DNA of 64,000 nt, taken from the NCBI GenBank assembly GCA_020403245.1, contig JADBYA010000009.1, forward strand, positions 124,001 to 188,000, read 5' to 3'. The position numbers and the translations under genes were made by a program. Below, in pieces: positions 24,517-32,903 of this stretch. The first letter of the stretch is position 1, and the number at the start of each line of letters is the position of its first letter. The stretch comes from Flavobacterium sp. (lineage in GTDB: Bacteria > Bacteroidota > Bacteroidia > Flavobacteriales > Flavobacteriaceae). The notes under the pieces are model-generated. The model was not told the DNA's origin. It did no database searches and saw only the letters and a list, made by a program, of their open reading frames with translations.

Positions 24517-26343
24517 TTATTTTAATTCTAAGATAAAAACAGATTTTCCTTCAATTGTTATTTCATTCTTTAAATCGATTATTTTCCCACTAAAAATATC
24601 TTTTCCACCTAAGTGATTCTGAATGCTTTCGGCAAAACGATTGGTTTTGAATGTTTGTGATTCAATGCTGTTATTGATAATGACCATAACAGTTTCGGAT
24701 TGGTTATAACGGAAATAAACGTATACATTCTTTTCAGGAACATAATGTTTCATTTTGCCAAAATGAATGACCTCCTTTGATTTTCTCCAGTTTAACAATT
24801 TAGAAGTAAAATCAAAGTATTGGTTTTGGATATTTGTTCTTCCGGCTTTGGAAAACGCATTATTCGTATCGCCATTCCATCCACCAGGAAAATCTTGTCG
24901 AATATCGGCATCGCCTTTGTCTTTATTGCCTGCCATACCAATTTCAGAACCATAATAAACTTGTGGAATACCTCTAGTGGTTGCAATTATGGTCATGGCC
25001 ATTTGATACTTTCTAAAATCGGGATACAAATGACTGAATCGTTGTGTATCATGATTTTCGATGAAGGTCAATAAATTATTAGTGTTTGGATATAAAAAGT
25101 CGTTGGTGAAATTTTCATAAACTTTGATTATTCCTTTGTCCCAGGATGATTGGTCTTCATTGAAAACTGAGCCAAAAGCATCGTGTAGCGTAAAGTCCAT
25201 TACGGATGGTAAATAGGAATTATAACTTTGAATAGCTCCAATTTTGCTGTCTTTTTGCCAATAGGACATTTGTGCTTGATCGTGCATCCATACTTCGCCT
25301 ACAATATTAAAATTTGGGTATTCATCGGTAATAGATTTGGTCCATTTTGAAATGCCTTCTTTGTCGTTATAGGAATAGGTATCAACTCTAAATCCATCCA
25401 AATCGGCATATTCAATCCACCATATTGCATTTTGAATAAGATAATTTAAAACTAATGGATTGGATTGATTTAAATCGGGCATTGATTTTACAAACCAGCC
25501 ATCCATACAATTTTTGGCATCAATGGCTGAAGCATTGATATCAAACTGAGTGGTCATTCGGTAATTGGATTGTGTAAACTCCGGAAATTGGTGTACCCAA
25601 TCATACGTTGGTAAATCTTTATACATCCAATGCTGCCAACCCCAATGATTGGTTACATAATCCATAATGTTTTTCATACCGCGTTTGTGCAATTCGGCAC
25701 TTAGTCGCAAGTAATCTTCATTAGTTCCATACCGGGGATCTATTTTGTAAACGTCCGATTGTCCGTAACCGTGATAAGAATAGGTTGCATCATTGTCTTC
25801 GCAAAGTGGTGTTGGCCAAACAGCCGTAACACCCAAGTCTTTAAGGTAGTCTAAATTTTTGATAATCCCATCAATATCTCCGCCATGTCTTCCGCCCGGT
25901 AAAGCTCTATTTCCTTTTTCGCTAACTGTTGGATGATTATCGTTGTTTGGATTACCATTTGCAAATCTATCCGGCATTAAAAGATAGATTACATCCGAAC
26001 TATCATATCCTTTTCGGAATTTAGAATTCTCTCTCCTTGCTTTAATGGAGTAGTTTCTGGTAAATGATTTTTTGTCTTTTTTAAATGTAAAAATTAAATC
26101 TTGTGCAGGAATATTTTTGGTATCAATGGTCACAAAAACATAGTTAGGATTTTCTGTTTTTTGAATGCCTTTGATGATTATTTTATTTGAAACAGAAACT
26201 TCGTTTTGGGAAATGTTTTTTCCATAGAACATAATTTGCAAATCAGCATGGTTCATTCCTTCGAACCAAAAAGGAGGTTCAACTTTGTCAATTTGTGCGG
26301 TTGCTGAAATTGAAATTAATAGTAAGAAAATAATTTTTTTCAT
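24517..26343 (-). CDS. GH13 neopullulanase/cyclomaltodextrinase-like enzyme (SusA type)
   Basis: The 608-residue protein has a signal peptide (MKKIIFLLLISISATAQ), then an N-terminal beta domain like Cyc-maltodext_N (VEPPFWFEGMNHADLQIMFYG), the GH13 barrel with DYVTNHWGWQHW (region I), DGFRVDTYSYN (II), GEVWMHD (III) and FIENHDTQRF (IV), and a C-terminal beta domain. This is the architecture of periplasmic SusA-like neopullulanases that cleave imported maltodextrins. An alternative ATG at 26382 lies inside the flanking repeat of GxxExxY cassette 2 and is rejected in favour of the signal-peptide start. The cassette sits between this gene and GH65. Confidence 0.92.
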   Translation of the reverse strand: MKKIIFLLLISISATAQIDKVEPPFWFEGMNHADLQIMFYGKNISQNEVSVSNKIIIKGIQKTENPNYVFVTIDTKNIPAQDLIFTFKKDKKSFTRNYSIKARRENSKFRKGYDSSDVIYLLMPDRFANGNPNNDNHPTVSEKGNRALPGGRHGGDIDGIIKNLDYLKDLGVTAVWPTPLCEDNDATYSYHGYGQSDVYKIDPRYGTNEDYLRLSAELHKRGMKNIMDYVTNHWGWQHWMYKDLPTYDWVHQFPEFTQSNYRMTTQFDINASAIDAKNCMDGWFVKSMPDLNQSNPLVLNYLIQNAIWWIEYADLDGFRVDTYSYNDKEGISKWTKSITDEYPNFNIVGEVWMHDQAQMSYWQKDSKIGAIQSYNSYLPSVMDFTLHDAFGSVFNEDQSSWDKGIIKVYENFTNDFLYPNTNNLLTFIENHDTQRFSHLYPDFRKYQMAMTIIATTRGIPQVYYGSEIGMAGNKDKGDADIRQDFPGGWNGDTNNAFSKAGRTNIQNQYFDFTSKLLNWRKSKEVIHFGKMKHYVPEKNVYVYFRYNQSETVMVIINNSIESQTFKTNRFAESIQNHLGGKDIFSGKIIDLKNEITIEGKSVFILELK

Positions 26344-26353
26344 TTTGTTGGAT

Positions 26354-26870
26354 TTTAACATAAAGAAGTTAAGATTTTGCATTAAGTTTCATTAAGGTTT
26401 TTGAATATTTGATTTACTAGGGGTTTTATAGACTTAGTAATGTTGTCTGTATAAAAATTTATTAATAAACCTTGAGGTTTTTCTAGTAAGCTCATATAAG
26501 TTAATAGTTGGGCTTCATGAACAGGTAGAATATTTTCAATTGATTTTATTTCAACTATAATAACACCATTAACAAGTAAGTCTAGTCTTAACTCCGTTTC
26601 TATTTCAATACTTCTATATTTTAGTTTTACTTTTTTTTGAGTTTCAACTTTGAATCCTTGAAATTCTAATTCTTCTTTAAGACATTTTTCATAAACACTT
26701 TCCAATAAACCAGGACCAAGTATTTTGTGGACTGTTATTGCACAGCCAACGATATCATAACTTAATTGTGTTACTTCCTTTTTGGTCATTTTTTGGCTAT
26801 AAAAAAGAAGTTAAAGTACTTCAAAAATCTTAATGAAAACCTTAACCTCTCTTAATTTCTTAATGTTAAA
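26354..26870 (-). mobile_element. GxxExxY cassette 2, bounded by inverted repeats
   Basis: Left arm 26354-26373 (TTTAACATAAAGAAG...) and right arm 26851-26870 (...TTCTTAATGTTAAA) are inverted copies, 18 of 20 bases matching, with more CATTAAG/CTTAATG words just inside each arm. The right arm ends exactly at the GH65 stop codon (26871-26873). The cassette splits GH65 from the GH13 gene in an otherwise tight operon. The arms resemble those of cassette 1 (18334-18828). Mobility is inferred. Confidence 0.5.
26382..26789 (-). CDS. GxxExxY family protein (PD-(D/E)xK-like fold)
   Basis: The intact 135-residue protein belongs to the GxxExxY family (PF13366, described as a PD-(D/E)xK nuclease superfamily member). 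It shows GPGLLESVYEKCLKEEL (about residues 24-40), LRLDLLVNGVIIVEIKSIE with the core D...ExK (about 68-86), AQLLTYMSLLEKPQGLLINF, and a Lys-rich tail. The family is abundant, often multi-copy, and its function is unknown. The C-terminal codons run into the CATTAAG repeat of the cassette arm. It lies in the same orientation as the sugar operon but has no obvious link to sugar use. The neighbour copy at 18368-18775 carries a nonsense change. Confidence 0.85.
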   Translation of the reverse strand: MTKKEVTQLSYDIVGCAITVHKILGPGLLESVYEKCLKEELEFQGFKVETQKKVKLKYRSIEIETELRLDLLVNGVIIVEIKSIENILPVHEAQLLTYMSLLEKPQGLLINFYTDNITKSIKPLVNQIFKNLNET

Positions 26871-29174
26871 TTAAACTGTAACCAAACTATTTGGTTCTAC
26901 TAAAAATTCCTTGCCGTTAACAAAAACAGCAATTGTATTATCACCTTCTAGAGTAAAATTAGTTTCATTTTGATGCACAGCAACTTTTAGTATTTGGTTT
27001 CTAAAATTGATTTTGAAGGAAAAGCCATTCCATTCTTTTGGAATTCTTGGCTCAAAGTGTAGCATGTCATTTTTTACACGCATGCCTCCAAAACCTTCTA
27101 CAATACTCATCCATGTTCCTGCCATAGAAGTAATATGTAAACCTTCCTCAACCTCTTTATTATAATCATCTAAATCCAAACGAGACGTTCTCAAATAGAA
27201 TGTATACGCTTGTTCCATTCTTCCTAATGTTGCCGCTTGAATAGAGTGTACGCATGGCGAAAGCGAACTTTCATGCACTGTAAATGGTTCGTAGAAATCG
27301 AAATGTTTTTCTAATTGCTCTTTACTGAAATGATCTTCGAAGAAATAGAAACCTTGTAACGTATCTGCTTGTTTTATATAAGGAGAACGTAAAATTCTAT
27401 CCCAAGACCATTTTTGATTTATTGGTCGTTGCGATTTGTCTAAATCATGCACTTTTACCAATTCTTTGTCCAGGAAACCATCTTGCTGCAAATACACATC
27501 GTGCTCTTCCGAAAAAGGGAAATACATATGGTCGGCTACTTTTTTCCAATGTAAAATCTCAGCGTTATCCAATTTGACTTTACTCATAATTCGAGCAAAA
27601 TCTTTAAAGTATTCTTTTTCAACTCGATTGATTTGTTCCATAGTATAATCAATACACCATTTGGCCAAATAATTAGTATAGAAGTTATTGTTGACGTTGT
27701 TCTCGTATTCATTCGGACCAGTTACACCCAAAATCACAAACTGATTTTTTTGGGTAGAAAAAGTCGCTCTCTGATGCCAAAAGCGGGCAATTCCAATTAA
27801 AACTTCTAATCCTTTTTCGGGTATATAACTATAGTCTCCTGTATATCGGTAATAGTTAAAAATGGCAAAAGCGATGGCACCATTTCTGTGAATTTCTTCA
27901 AAGGTGATTTCCCATTCGTTGTGACATTCTTCGCCATTCATGGTTACCATTGGGTACAAAGCAGCACCGTTTGTAAAACCTAATTTTGTTGCATTTTCAA
28001 TCGCTTTGTCTAATTGGTTGTAGCGATACGTTAGCAAATTTCGAGCTACTTGCTGGTCTTTGGTAGCCATATAAAACGGAATGCAATAGGCCTCAGTATC
28101 CCAATAGGTGGATCCACCATATTTTTCGCCGGTAAACCCTTTTGGGCCAATATTTAAACGCGAGTCTTTTCCTAAATAGGTTTGATTGAGATGGAAAATG
28201 TTAAAACGAATACCTTGTTGCGCTTTTACATCGCCATCAATAGTGATATCACTCATTTCCCAGATTTTTGCCCAAGCTGTTTTTTGGTCATCAAGTAATT
28301 GATTATAACCTAAATCTAACGCTATTTTTAAAGCATTTTTTGCAGCTGAAACAGTATTTACATGATTAAGGGAAACAGTATATCCACCAAATTTTTGAAT
28401 GGTAGCTGTTTGTCCTTTTGCTATAAAAAATTCATAAGAAAAGACAATTTTATCAGCTGTTTTTTCAGAGATTATTGGGTTGCTGTTTTGAGCTATTCCA
28501 TTTATCAAAATAGTATTTTGCATAAAAGTAGTGGCTTCAAAATGGGTTTTGAAAGTTCTTGCCGAAACAAAAGCTTGGTTAGTATTTTGTTCCACGCTAA
28601 TAGGTTCCCAAAATTTTTCTTCCCAATTGGCATCTTCGTTATGAACTCCAGCGTCAACATAAGGTTTAAAAATTATTTTGGCATCAGAATTTGTAGGTGT
28701 TATTTCATAATTTATTACACCAACTTCGTCCAAATCTAAAGATAGAAAACGACACACATTTACGTTAATTTCAGTTCCATTTTGAAGAGTGGCATTGAAA
28801 GAACGGTAATAAATTCCTTCTTTCATGTTTAATTCACGACGGAAGTTTGAAACTGATTTACATGTTGCTAAATCTAAATTTTCGCCATTAATTTCAATAT
28901 TGATGCCAATCCAGTTTGGTGCATTCAAAACTTTGGCAAAATATTCTGGATAACCGTTTTTCCACCAACCCACTTTTGTTTTATCTGGATAATAAATTCC
29001 TGCAATATAACTTCCTTGGAACGTTTTTCCAGAGTAGTATTCTTCAAAATTAGCGCGTTGTCCCATAGCACCGTTTCCGATACTGAATAGACTTTCTGAT
29101 GATTTTACTCTTTCAGTTTCAAATCCTTCTTCAATAATTGACCAGTTGTCTAGTTTTATATAATCTTGGTTCAT
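26871..29174 (-). CDS. GH65 family phosphorylase (maltose phosphorylase-like)
   Basis: The 767-residue cytosolic-type protein (no signal peptide) has the GH65 order: N-terminal beta-sandwich (WSIIEEGFETERVKSSESLFSIGNGAMGQRA), helical (alpha/alpha)6 barrel with GEKYGGSTYWDTEAYCIPFYM, the catalytic Glu in VTGPNEYENNVNNNFYTN, then the phosphate-site region with HESSLSPCVHS and the C-terminal domain. The family phosphorolyses alpha-linked glucose disaccharides to beta-glucose 1-phosphate; maltose is the natural guess because beta-phosphoglucomutase is the next gene upstream and the rest of the locus is for starch. Trehalose or kojibiose specificity cannot be excluded from sequence. Confidence 0.9.
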   Translation of the reverse strand: MNQDYIKLDNWSIIEEGFETERVKSSESLFSIGNGAMGQRANFEEYYSGKTFQGSYIAGIYYPDKTKVGWWKNGYPEYFAKVLNAPNWIGINIEINGENLDLATCKSVSNFRRELNMKEGIYYRSFNATLQNGTEINVNVCRFLSLDLDEVGVINYEITPTNSDAKIIFKPYVDAGVHNEDANWEEKFWEPISVEQNTNQAFVSARTFKTHFEATTFMQNTILINGIAQNSNPIISEKTADKIVFSYEFFIAKGQTATIQKFGGYTVSLNHVNTVSAAKNALKIALDLGYNQLLDDQKTAWAKIWEMSDITIDGDVKAQQGIRFNIFHLNQTYLGKDSRLNIGPKGFTGEKYGGSTYWDTEAYCIPFYMATKDQQVARNLLTYRYNQLDKAIENATKLGFTNGAALYPMVTMNGEECHNEWEITFEEIHRNGAIAFAIFNYYRYTGDYSYIPEKGLEVLIGIARFWHQRATFSTQKNQFVILGVTGPNEYENNVNNNFYTNYLAKWCIDYTMEQINRVEKEYFKDFARIMSKVKLDNAEILHWKKVADHMYFPFSEEHDVYLQQDGFLDKELVKVHDLDKSQRPINQKWSWDRILRSPYIKQADTLQGFYFFEDHFSKEQLEKHFDFYEPFTVHESSLSPCVHSIQAATLGRMEQAYTFYLRTSRLDLDDYNKEVEEGLHITSMAGTWMSIVEGFGGMRVKNDMLHFEPRIPKEWNGFSFKINFRNQILKVAVHQNETNFTLEGDNTIAVFVNGKEFLVEPNSLVTV

Positions 29175-29175
29175 A

Positions 29176-29203
29176 AGCCCCTCTTTATCTCCCCAAAGGG
29201 GAG
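29176..29203. repeat. Hairpin repeat between pgmB and the GH65 gene
   Basis: AAGCCCCTC leads into CTCCCC (29189-29194), AAA, GGGGAG (29198-29203), a perfect 6-bp GC-rich stem. It lies just before the GH65 start and resembles the AAGCCCCTC repeat 50 bases further on (29248-29276). Confidence 0.6.
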
Positions 29204-29247
29204 AAAACTAATAGTTAATAATTATGTTATTTTTAAGACCTCTATAA

Positions 29248-29276
29248 AGCCCCTCATTAGGAGGGGTTGGGGAGGC
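29248..29276. repeat. Hairpin repeat covering the end of pgmB
   Basis: CCCCTC (29250-29255), ATTAG, GAGGGG (29261-29266), then TTGGGGAGGC. The pgmB stop codon lies in the hairpin loop and the last residues CLPNPS are encoded by the repeat, so the gene's natural end seems to have been replaced or extended by it. Confidence 0.65.
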
Positions 29277-29922
29277 ATAATGCTTCTAGAAAAGAAGTAT
29301 CCATATAGGTAAAATCTTTAAAATTGTATTTTGCTTCGTGTAATATTTTGGCATCACCTATACCGATACTAATCATGTTAGCGATATTAGCAGCCTGTAT
29401 TCCTGCAACACTATCTTCAAAAACTATTGAGTTTTCTCTAGAAACGTTTAGTTTTTTTGCGGCTTGTAAGAAAACTTCGGGATCAGGTTTTGCATTTGAT
29501 ACATCGTTGCCATCAACAATTGCATCAAATAAAGGAAGAATTCCAGTTTTTTCTAAAATAGGTCTTGCATTTTTACTTGCAGAACCCAAAGCGATTAGCT
29601 GATTTTTGTCTTTTAGATAATGTAAAATAGGCAAAACTCCTGGTAAAATTTCACTTTCGTCAATATCTACCAAATAGGATAGATAATCTTCGTTTTTTTG
29701 GATAAGCCATTTATTTTTATCTTCTTGAGATGCTTGAACTCCTCCAAGTTCTAGGATGATATCAAGCGAACGAACGCGGCTAACTCCTTTTAATTCTTCG
29801 TTGTGTTCGGGTGTGAATTCGATTCCTAGTTGGCTAGCTATTTTTTGCCAAGCTAAAAAGTGATATTTTGCGGTGTCAACAATAACCCCATCCAGGTCGA
29901 ATATGAATGCTTTTTTAGTCAT
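29257..29922 (-). CDS. pgmB: Beta-phosphoglucomutase
   Basis: The 221-residue HAD-superfamily enzyme converts beta-glucose 1-phosphate to glucose 6-phosphate. Motif I is FIFDLDGVIVDTAKYHFLAW (two Asp, with the cap His/Trp segment), the cap loop is ELKGVSRVRSLDIIL, motif II ALGSASKNA, and motif IV FEDSVAGIQAA. All are characteristic of beta-PGM rather than phosphoglycolate phosphatase. It is the natural partner of the GH65 phosphorylase next to it. The start overlaps the transporter gene by eight bases; an ATG three codons upstream is possible. The final residues come from a repeat (29248-29276). Confidence 0.93.
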   Translation of the reverse strand: MTKKAFIFDLDGVIVDTAKYHFLAWQKIASQLGIEFTPEHNEELKGVSRVRSLDIILELGGVQASQEDKNKWLIQKNEDYLSYLVDIDESEILPGVLPILHYLKDKNQLIALGSASKNARPILEKTGILPLFDAIVDGNDVSNAKPDPEVFLQAAKKLNVSRENSIVFEDSVAGIQAANIANMISIGIGDAKILHEAKYNFKDFTYMDTSFLEALCLPNPS

Positions 29923-31456
29923 TGATATCAATCTTATTATTGGTAGAAACAGTTAGTGTTAATAATCCTGCCAGTATCATAGAACAACCTCCAACAATTA
30001 AAGCGTAAATAGGTTCACTGTTAAAAAATTCTTTCACTAAAAACCCTAAAATTGTTCCTGCGACAATTTGAGGAATTACAATAAAAAAATTAAAAACACC
30101 CATGTAATAGCCCATTTTGTTGGATGGTAATGCTCCCGAAAGCATAGCGTAAGGAATCGATAAAATACTTGCCCAAGCAATTCCAACACCAACCATGGCT
30201 AATAGTAATCCAACTTTATCTGAAAGGAAGTAAACAGAAATTAAACCAATACCACCAGCAATTAAAGCTAACATGTGTGTAAATTTATTACTTGTTCTTC
30301 TTGCTAATACAGGTAATAAAAAAGCTACTGCTGCTGCAACACCATTATAAACAGTAAACATTACCGAAACCCAGTCTGCTGCATCATTATAAATTTTTGA
30401 AGTAGAATCTGAAGTTTCAAAAACGTGACCGGTTACAGCTTTTGTCGTGTATATCCACATGGAAAAAAGCGCAAACCATGAGAAAAACTGAACCCAAGCG
30501 AGTTGTTTCATAGTTTTAGGCATGTTTAATAAATCGGTAATTATTATGGTAAATCCATTTCTTACATCATTTTTACGTAATTGAGAAACTAAGGCAAATA
30601 GAAACCCAACTACTAGTAATCCTATTGAAAGAATATATAGTTCTTTATGCTCATTACCTTCGCCTTTTGAGTTTATATTATGAACATATTTGGAGAAAAT
30701 GGTTCCAATAGCTAAAAGAAATAATCCTATAGTAAGCTGTCTTTTTATGGTTACAACACTTTGAGTAGCGACTCTTTCTTGGTAATTTTTTGTGGCATTT
30801 TCTTTTTTTGAATCTTCAAATGCCTCCAATTCTTCCGGGGAGTATTCTTTAGACTTTAAAACTGTCCATAATACGGCCAGAAAAAAGACAATTCCACCTA
30901 CATAAAATGACCATTTTACCGAAGATGGAATAATTCCTTCCGGCGCTGTATTTTCTATTCCAAACCAATTTGTAAAAATGTATGGAAGTGCAGAGCCTAC
31001 AACTGCACCAATTCCAATGAAAAAACTTTGCATTGCAAAACCCAATGTTCTTTGTCTCTCTGGAAGATTATCACCTACAAAAGCTCGGAATGGTTCCATA
31101 GAAATGTTGATGGAGGAATCCATAATCCAAAGTGTTCCGATTGCTATCCAGAGTGTTGGTGAGTTTGGCATTATAAATAATGCAATAGCAGATAAAATAG
31201 CCCCAACTAAAAAGTAAGGTCTTCTTCTACCTAATCTCGTCCAAGTTCTATCGGAAAAGTAACCTACAATTGGTTGAATAATTAAACCAGTTAAAGGTGC
31301 TGCCAACCAATAAAGACCAATTTTGTCAACATCGGCACCGAGAGTGTCAAAAATTCTTGAAGTATTTGCGTTCTGCAAAGCAAAACCAAACTGAATTCCT
31401 AAGAAACCGAAACTCATGTTCCAAATTTCCCAGAAACCTAATTTACGCTTTTCCAT
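29915..31456 (-). CDS. MFS transporter, maltose/maltodextrin type
   Basis: The 513-residue protein has about 12 membrane segments and resembles the GPH/SLC45-like sugar porters of Bacteroidota sugar operons: N-terminal LGFWEIWNMSFGFLGIQFGFALQNANTSRIF, then VGYFSDRTWTRLGRRRPYF between segments 2 and 3 (the MFS A-motif), and WASILSIPYAMLSGALP. A larger cytoplasmic loop (about residues 205-240) is charged. It is first in the minus-strand operon with pgmB, GH65, GH13, GH31 and GH13, so import of maltose or maltodextrin across the inner membrane is the likely job. A candidate operator (31617-31626) and a hairpin (31483-31501) lie upstream. Confidence 0.88.
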   Translation of the reverse strand: MEKRKLGFWEIWNMSFGFLGIQFGFALQNANTSRIFDTLGADVDKIGLYWLAAPLTGLIIQPIVGYFSDRTWTRLGRRRPYFLVGAILSAIALFIMPNSPTLWIAIGTLWIMDSSINISMEPFRAFVGDNLPERQRTLGFAMQSFFIGIGAVVGSALPYIFTNWFGIENTAPEGIIPSSVKWSFYVGGIVFFLAVLWTVLKSKEYSPEELEAFEDSKKENATKNYQERVATQSVVTIKRQLTIGLFLLAIGTIFSKYVHNINSKGEGNEHKELYILSIGLLVVGFLFALVSQLRKNDVRNGFTIIITDLLNMPKTMKQLAWVQFFSWFALFSMWIYTTKAVTGHVFETSDSTSKIYNDAADWVSVMFTVYNGVAAAVAFLLPVLARRTSNKFTHMLALIAGGIGLISVYFLSDKVGLLLAMVGVGIAWASILSIPYAMLSGALPSNKMGYYMGVFNFFIVIPQIVAGTILGFLVKEFFNSEPIYALIVGGCSMILAGLLTLTVSTNNKIDIND

Positions 31457-31482
31457 TATCGTAATTTAATGATTTATAATAC

Positions 31483-31501
31483 GATAAGCGCTATGCTTAT
31501 C
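31483..31501 (-). promoter_or_regulatory. Perfect inverted repeat in the leader of the transporter operon
   Basis: GATAAGC and GCTTATC (7 bp each) flank a 5-base spacer, 27 bases upstream of the ATG at 31456. It could be an RNA hairpin in the leader or a protein site; no regulator is identified for it. Confidence 0.4.
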
Positions 31502-31616
31502 AAAACTTGAATTTATTTTCGAAGTAAAAGTACAAGCTTTGATAATTGCTGTAAATATAGTAAAGAATTTAAATTGTCACTATTAACGTTGAAAAAAAAT
31601 CAGAGAACAACCAACG

Positions 31617-31626
31617 AAAACGTTTT
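31617..31626. promoter_or_regulatory. Candidate LacI-type operator before the transporter operon
   Basis: AAAACGTTTT is a perfect 10-bp palindrome with the central CG typical of LacI/CcpA-type sites, flanked by near-symmetric CAAC and GTTG. It lies between lacI and the MFS gene, about 160 bases upstream of the latter. A related palindrome stands before susC. Confidence 0.5.
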
Positions 31627-31644
31627 TTGTTGATAACAAAAGTG

Positions 31645-32667
31645 TTATTTGGTTGACTCTCTTTCCACAAGTTCAGTTTCAATAACCTCGGTTGTGTAGT
31701 GTTCTTCCTCTAATTCTTCCTCGTTTTCTAGTCTATCGATGAGCATTCTAGCCGCTTTTCCACCCATTTTAAATCCGTTTTGACCCACAGTAGTAATGCT
31801 TGGGGTAGAATATTTTGAGATAATTCCATCAGTAAAACCAATAATTGATAGTTCATCAGGGACATTAATACCAAGTTTATATGCAATTTTGATAGCAGTT
31901 ACAGCAAATATTTCGTTGACAGCAAAAATGGCATCTAATTTGTTGTTCAAAATTAAATTTTCAATAGCGGATTCAAAATGTTCGGTATCTTCAATTTTTA
32001 TAATAATTTCCTCATTAACTTTTAGCTCGTTATTTTTTAATGTCTTTATGTAACCTTCTGTACGTAGTTTGCCAACACTTACATAATCGACTGTAGTAAT
32101 TAAAGCTATTTTTTTAAACCCTTTGTCAATTAAAAATTGCGTAGCATTGGAAGCCGCTAAAGTATCGTCAATAATAACTTTATCGCATAAAATATCATTG
32201 GTAACTCGGTCAAACATCACCACTGGCATGCCTTGGTTGATGACCTCTATAATATGATGAAAATCTTTTTTTTGCTGTGTTTCTTTTGACAATGATAATA
32301 TGAAACCATCAATGCTACCATTTGCCAACATTTCCATGTTGATCACTTCTTTGTCAAACGACTCATCTGACAAACAAACAATAACATTATAACCATTTTC
32401 ATTCGCTACATTTTCGACACCACTGATGACTGTGGCAAAAAAATGATGAATAATTTCGGGAATAATAATGCATATTGTTTTGGTTTTCCTATTTTTTAAG
32501 CTTAACGCAATATTATTAGGTTTATAATTATATAGTTTCGCAAATGCTTGTACTTTTTGACGTGTATCTTCGCTTATTTCCAAGCTGTTTTTTAATGATT
32601 TTGAGACGGTAGAAATTGATACATCAAGTTCTTTTGCAATTTCTTTTAATGTTACTTTTCTTTTCAT
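31645..32667 (-). CDS. LacI-family transcriptional regulator of the maltodextrin locus
   Basis: The 340-residue protein has the LacI helix-turn-helix (TLKEIAKELDVSISTVSKSLKNS, about residues 5-27), the hinge (YNYKPNNIALSLK) and the periplasmic-binding-like effector domain with CIIIPEIIHHFFATVISGVE, VVMFDRVTND and LSIIGFTDG. Start 32667 is used because the HTH must begin there; 35 upstream codons of the longest frame are not family-like. It lies between the two arms of the locus, so local control is inferred, with a maltose-type sugar as probable effector. It could act as activator or repressor. Confidence 0.9.
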   Translation of the reverse strand: MKRKVTLKEIAKELDVSISTVSKSLKNSLEISEDTRQKVQAFAKLYNYKPNNIALSLKNRKTKTICIIIPEIIHHFFATVISGVENVANENGYNVIVCLSDESFDKEVINMEMLANGSIDGFILSLSKETQQKKDFHHIIEVINQGMPVVMFDRVTNDILCDKVIIDDTLAASNATQFLIDKGFKKIALITTVDYVSVGKLRTEGYIKTLKNNELKVNEEIIIKIEDTEHFESAIENLILNNKLDAIFAVNEIFAVTAIKIAYKLGINVPDELSIIGFTDGIISKYSTPSITTVGQNGFKMGGKAARMLIDRLENEEELEEEHYTTEVIETELVERESTK

Positions 32668-32772
32668 TTTAATATTATGATAAATACTGATTTCTGAATA
32701 AAGATATATTAATTTTTTTATTTTCTTAATTTTACTCCTAATAATATGAAATATTGAAAAAGTTTTCAACAC

Positions 32773-32784
32773 GCAAACGTTTTC
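32773..32784. promoter_or_regulatory. Candidate LacI-type operator before susC
   Basis: GCAAACGTTTTC contains the 8-bp palindrome AAACGTTT (32775-32782). It lies in the 236-bp divergent gap between lacI and susC, 120 bases before the susC ATG. The core is shared with 31617-31626. The rest of the gap is very AT-rich and shows no gene. Confidence 0.5.
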
Positions 32785-32903
32785 GGAGCAATTTTAACAA
32801 CTGTTTATTCTGATTAAGGCTAAATTTGAGTAATTTTAACTAATTTTAACAATCGAAGTAGAAATACAAGCACAAAAACAAATTTTTAACCTAAACAAAA
32901 TGT

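Noticed and set aside
26344..26382. Upstream ATG for the GH13 neopullulanase-like gene
   Set aside because: It lies in the cassette repeat arm and would bury the signal peptide.
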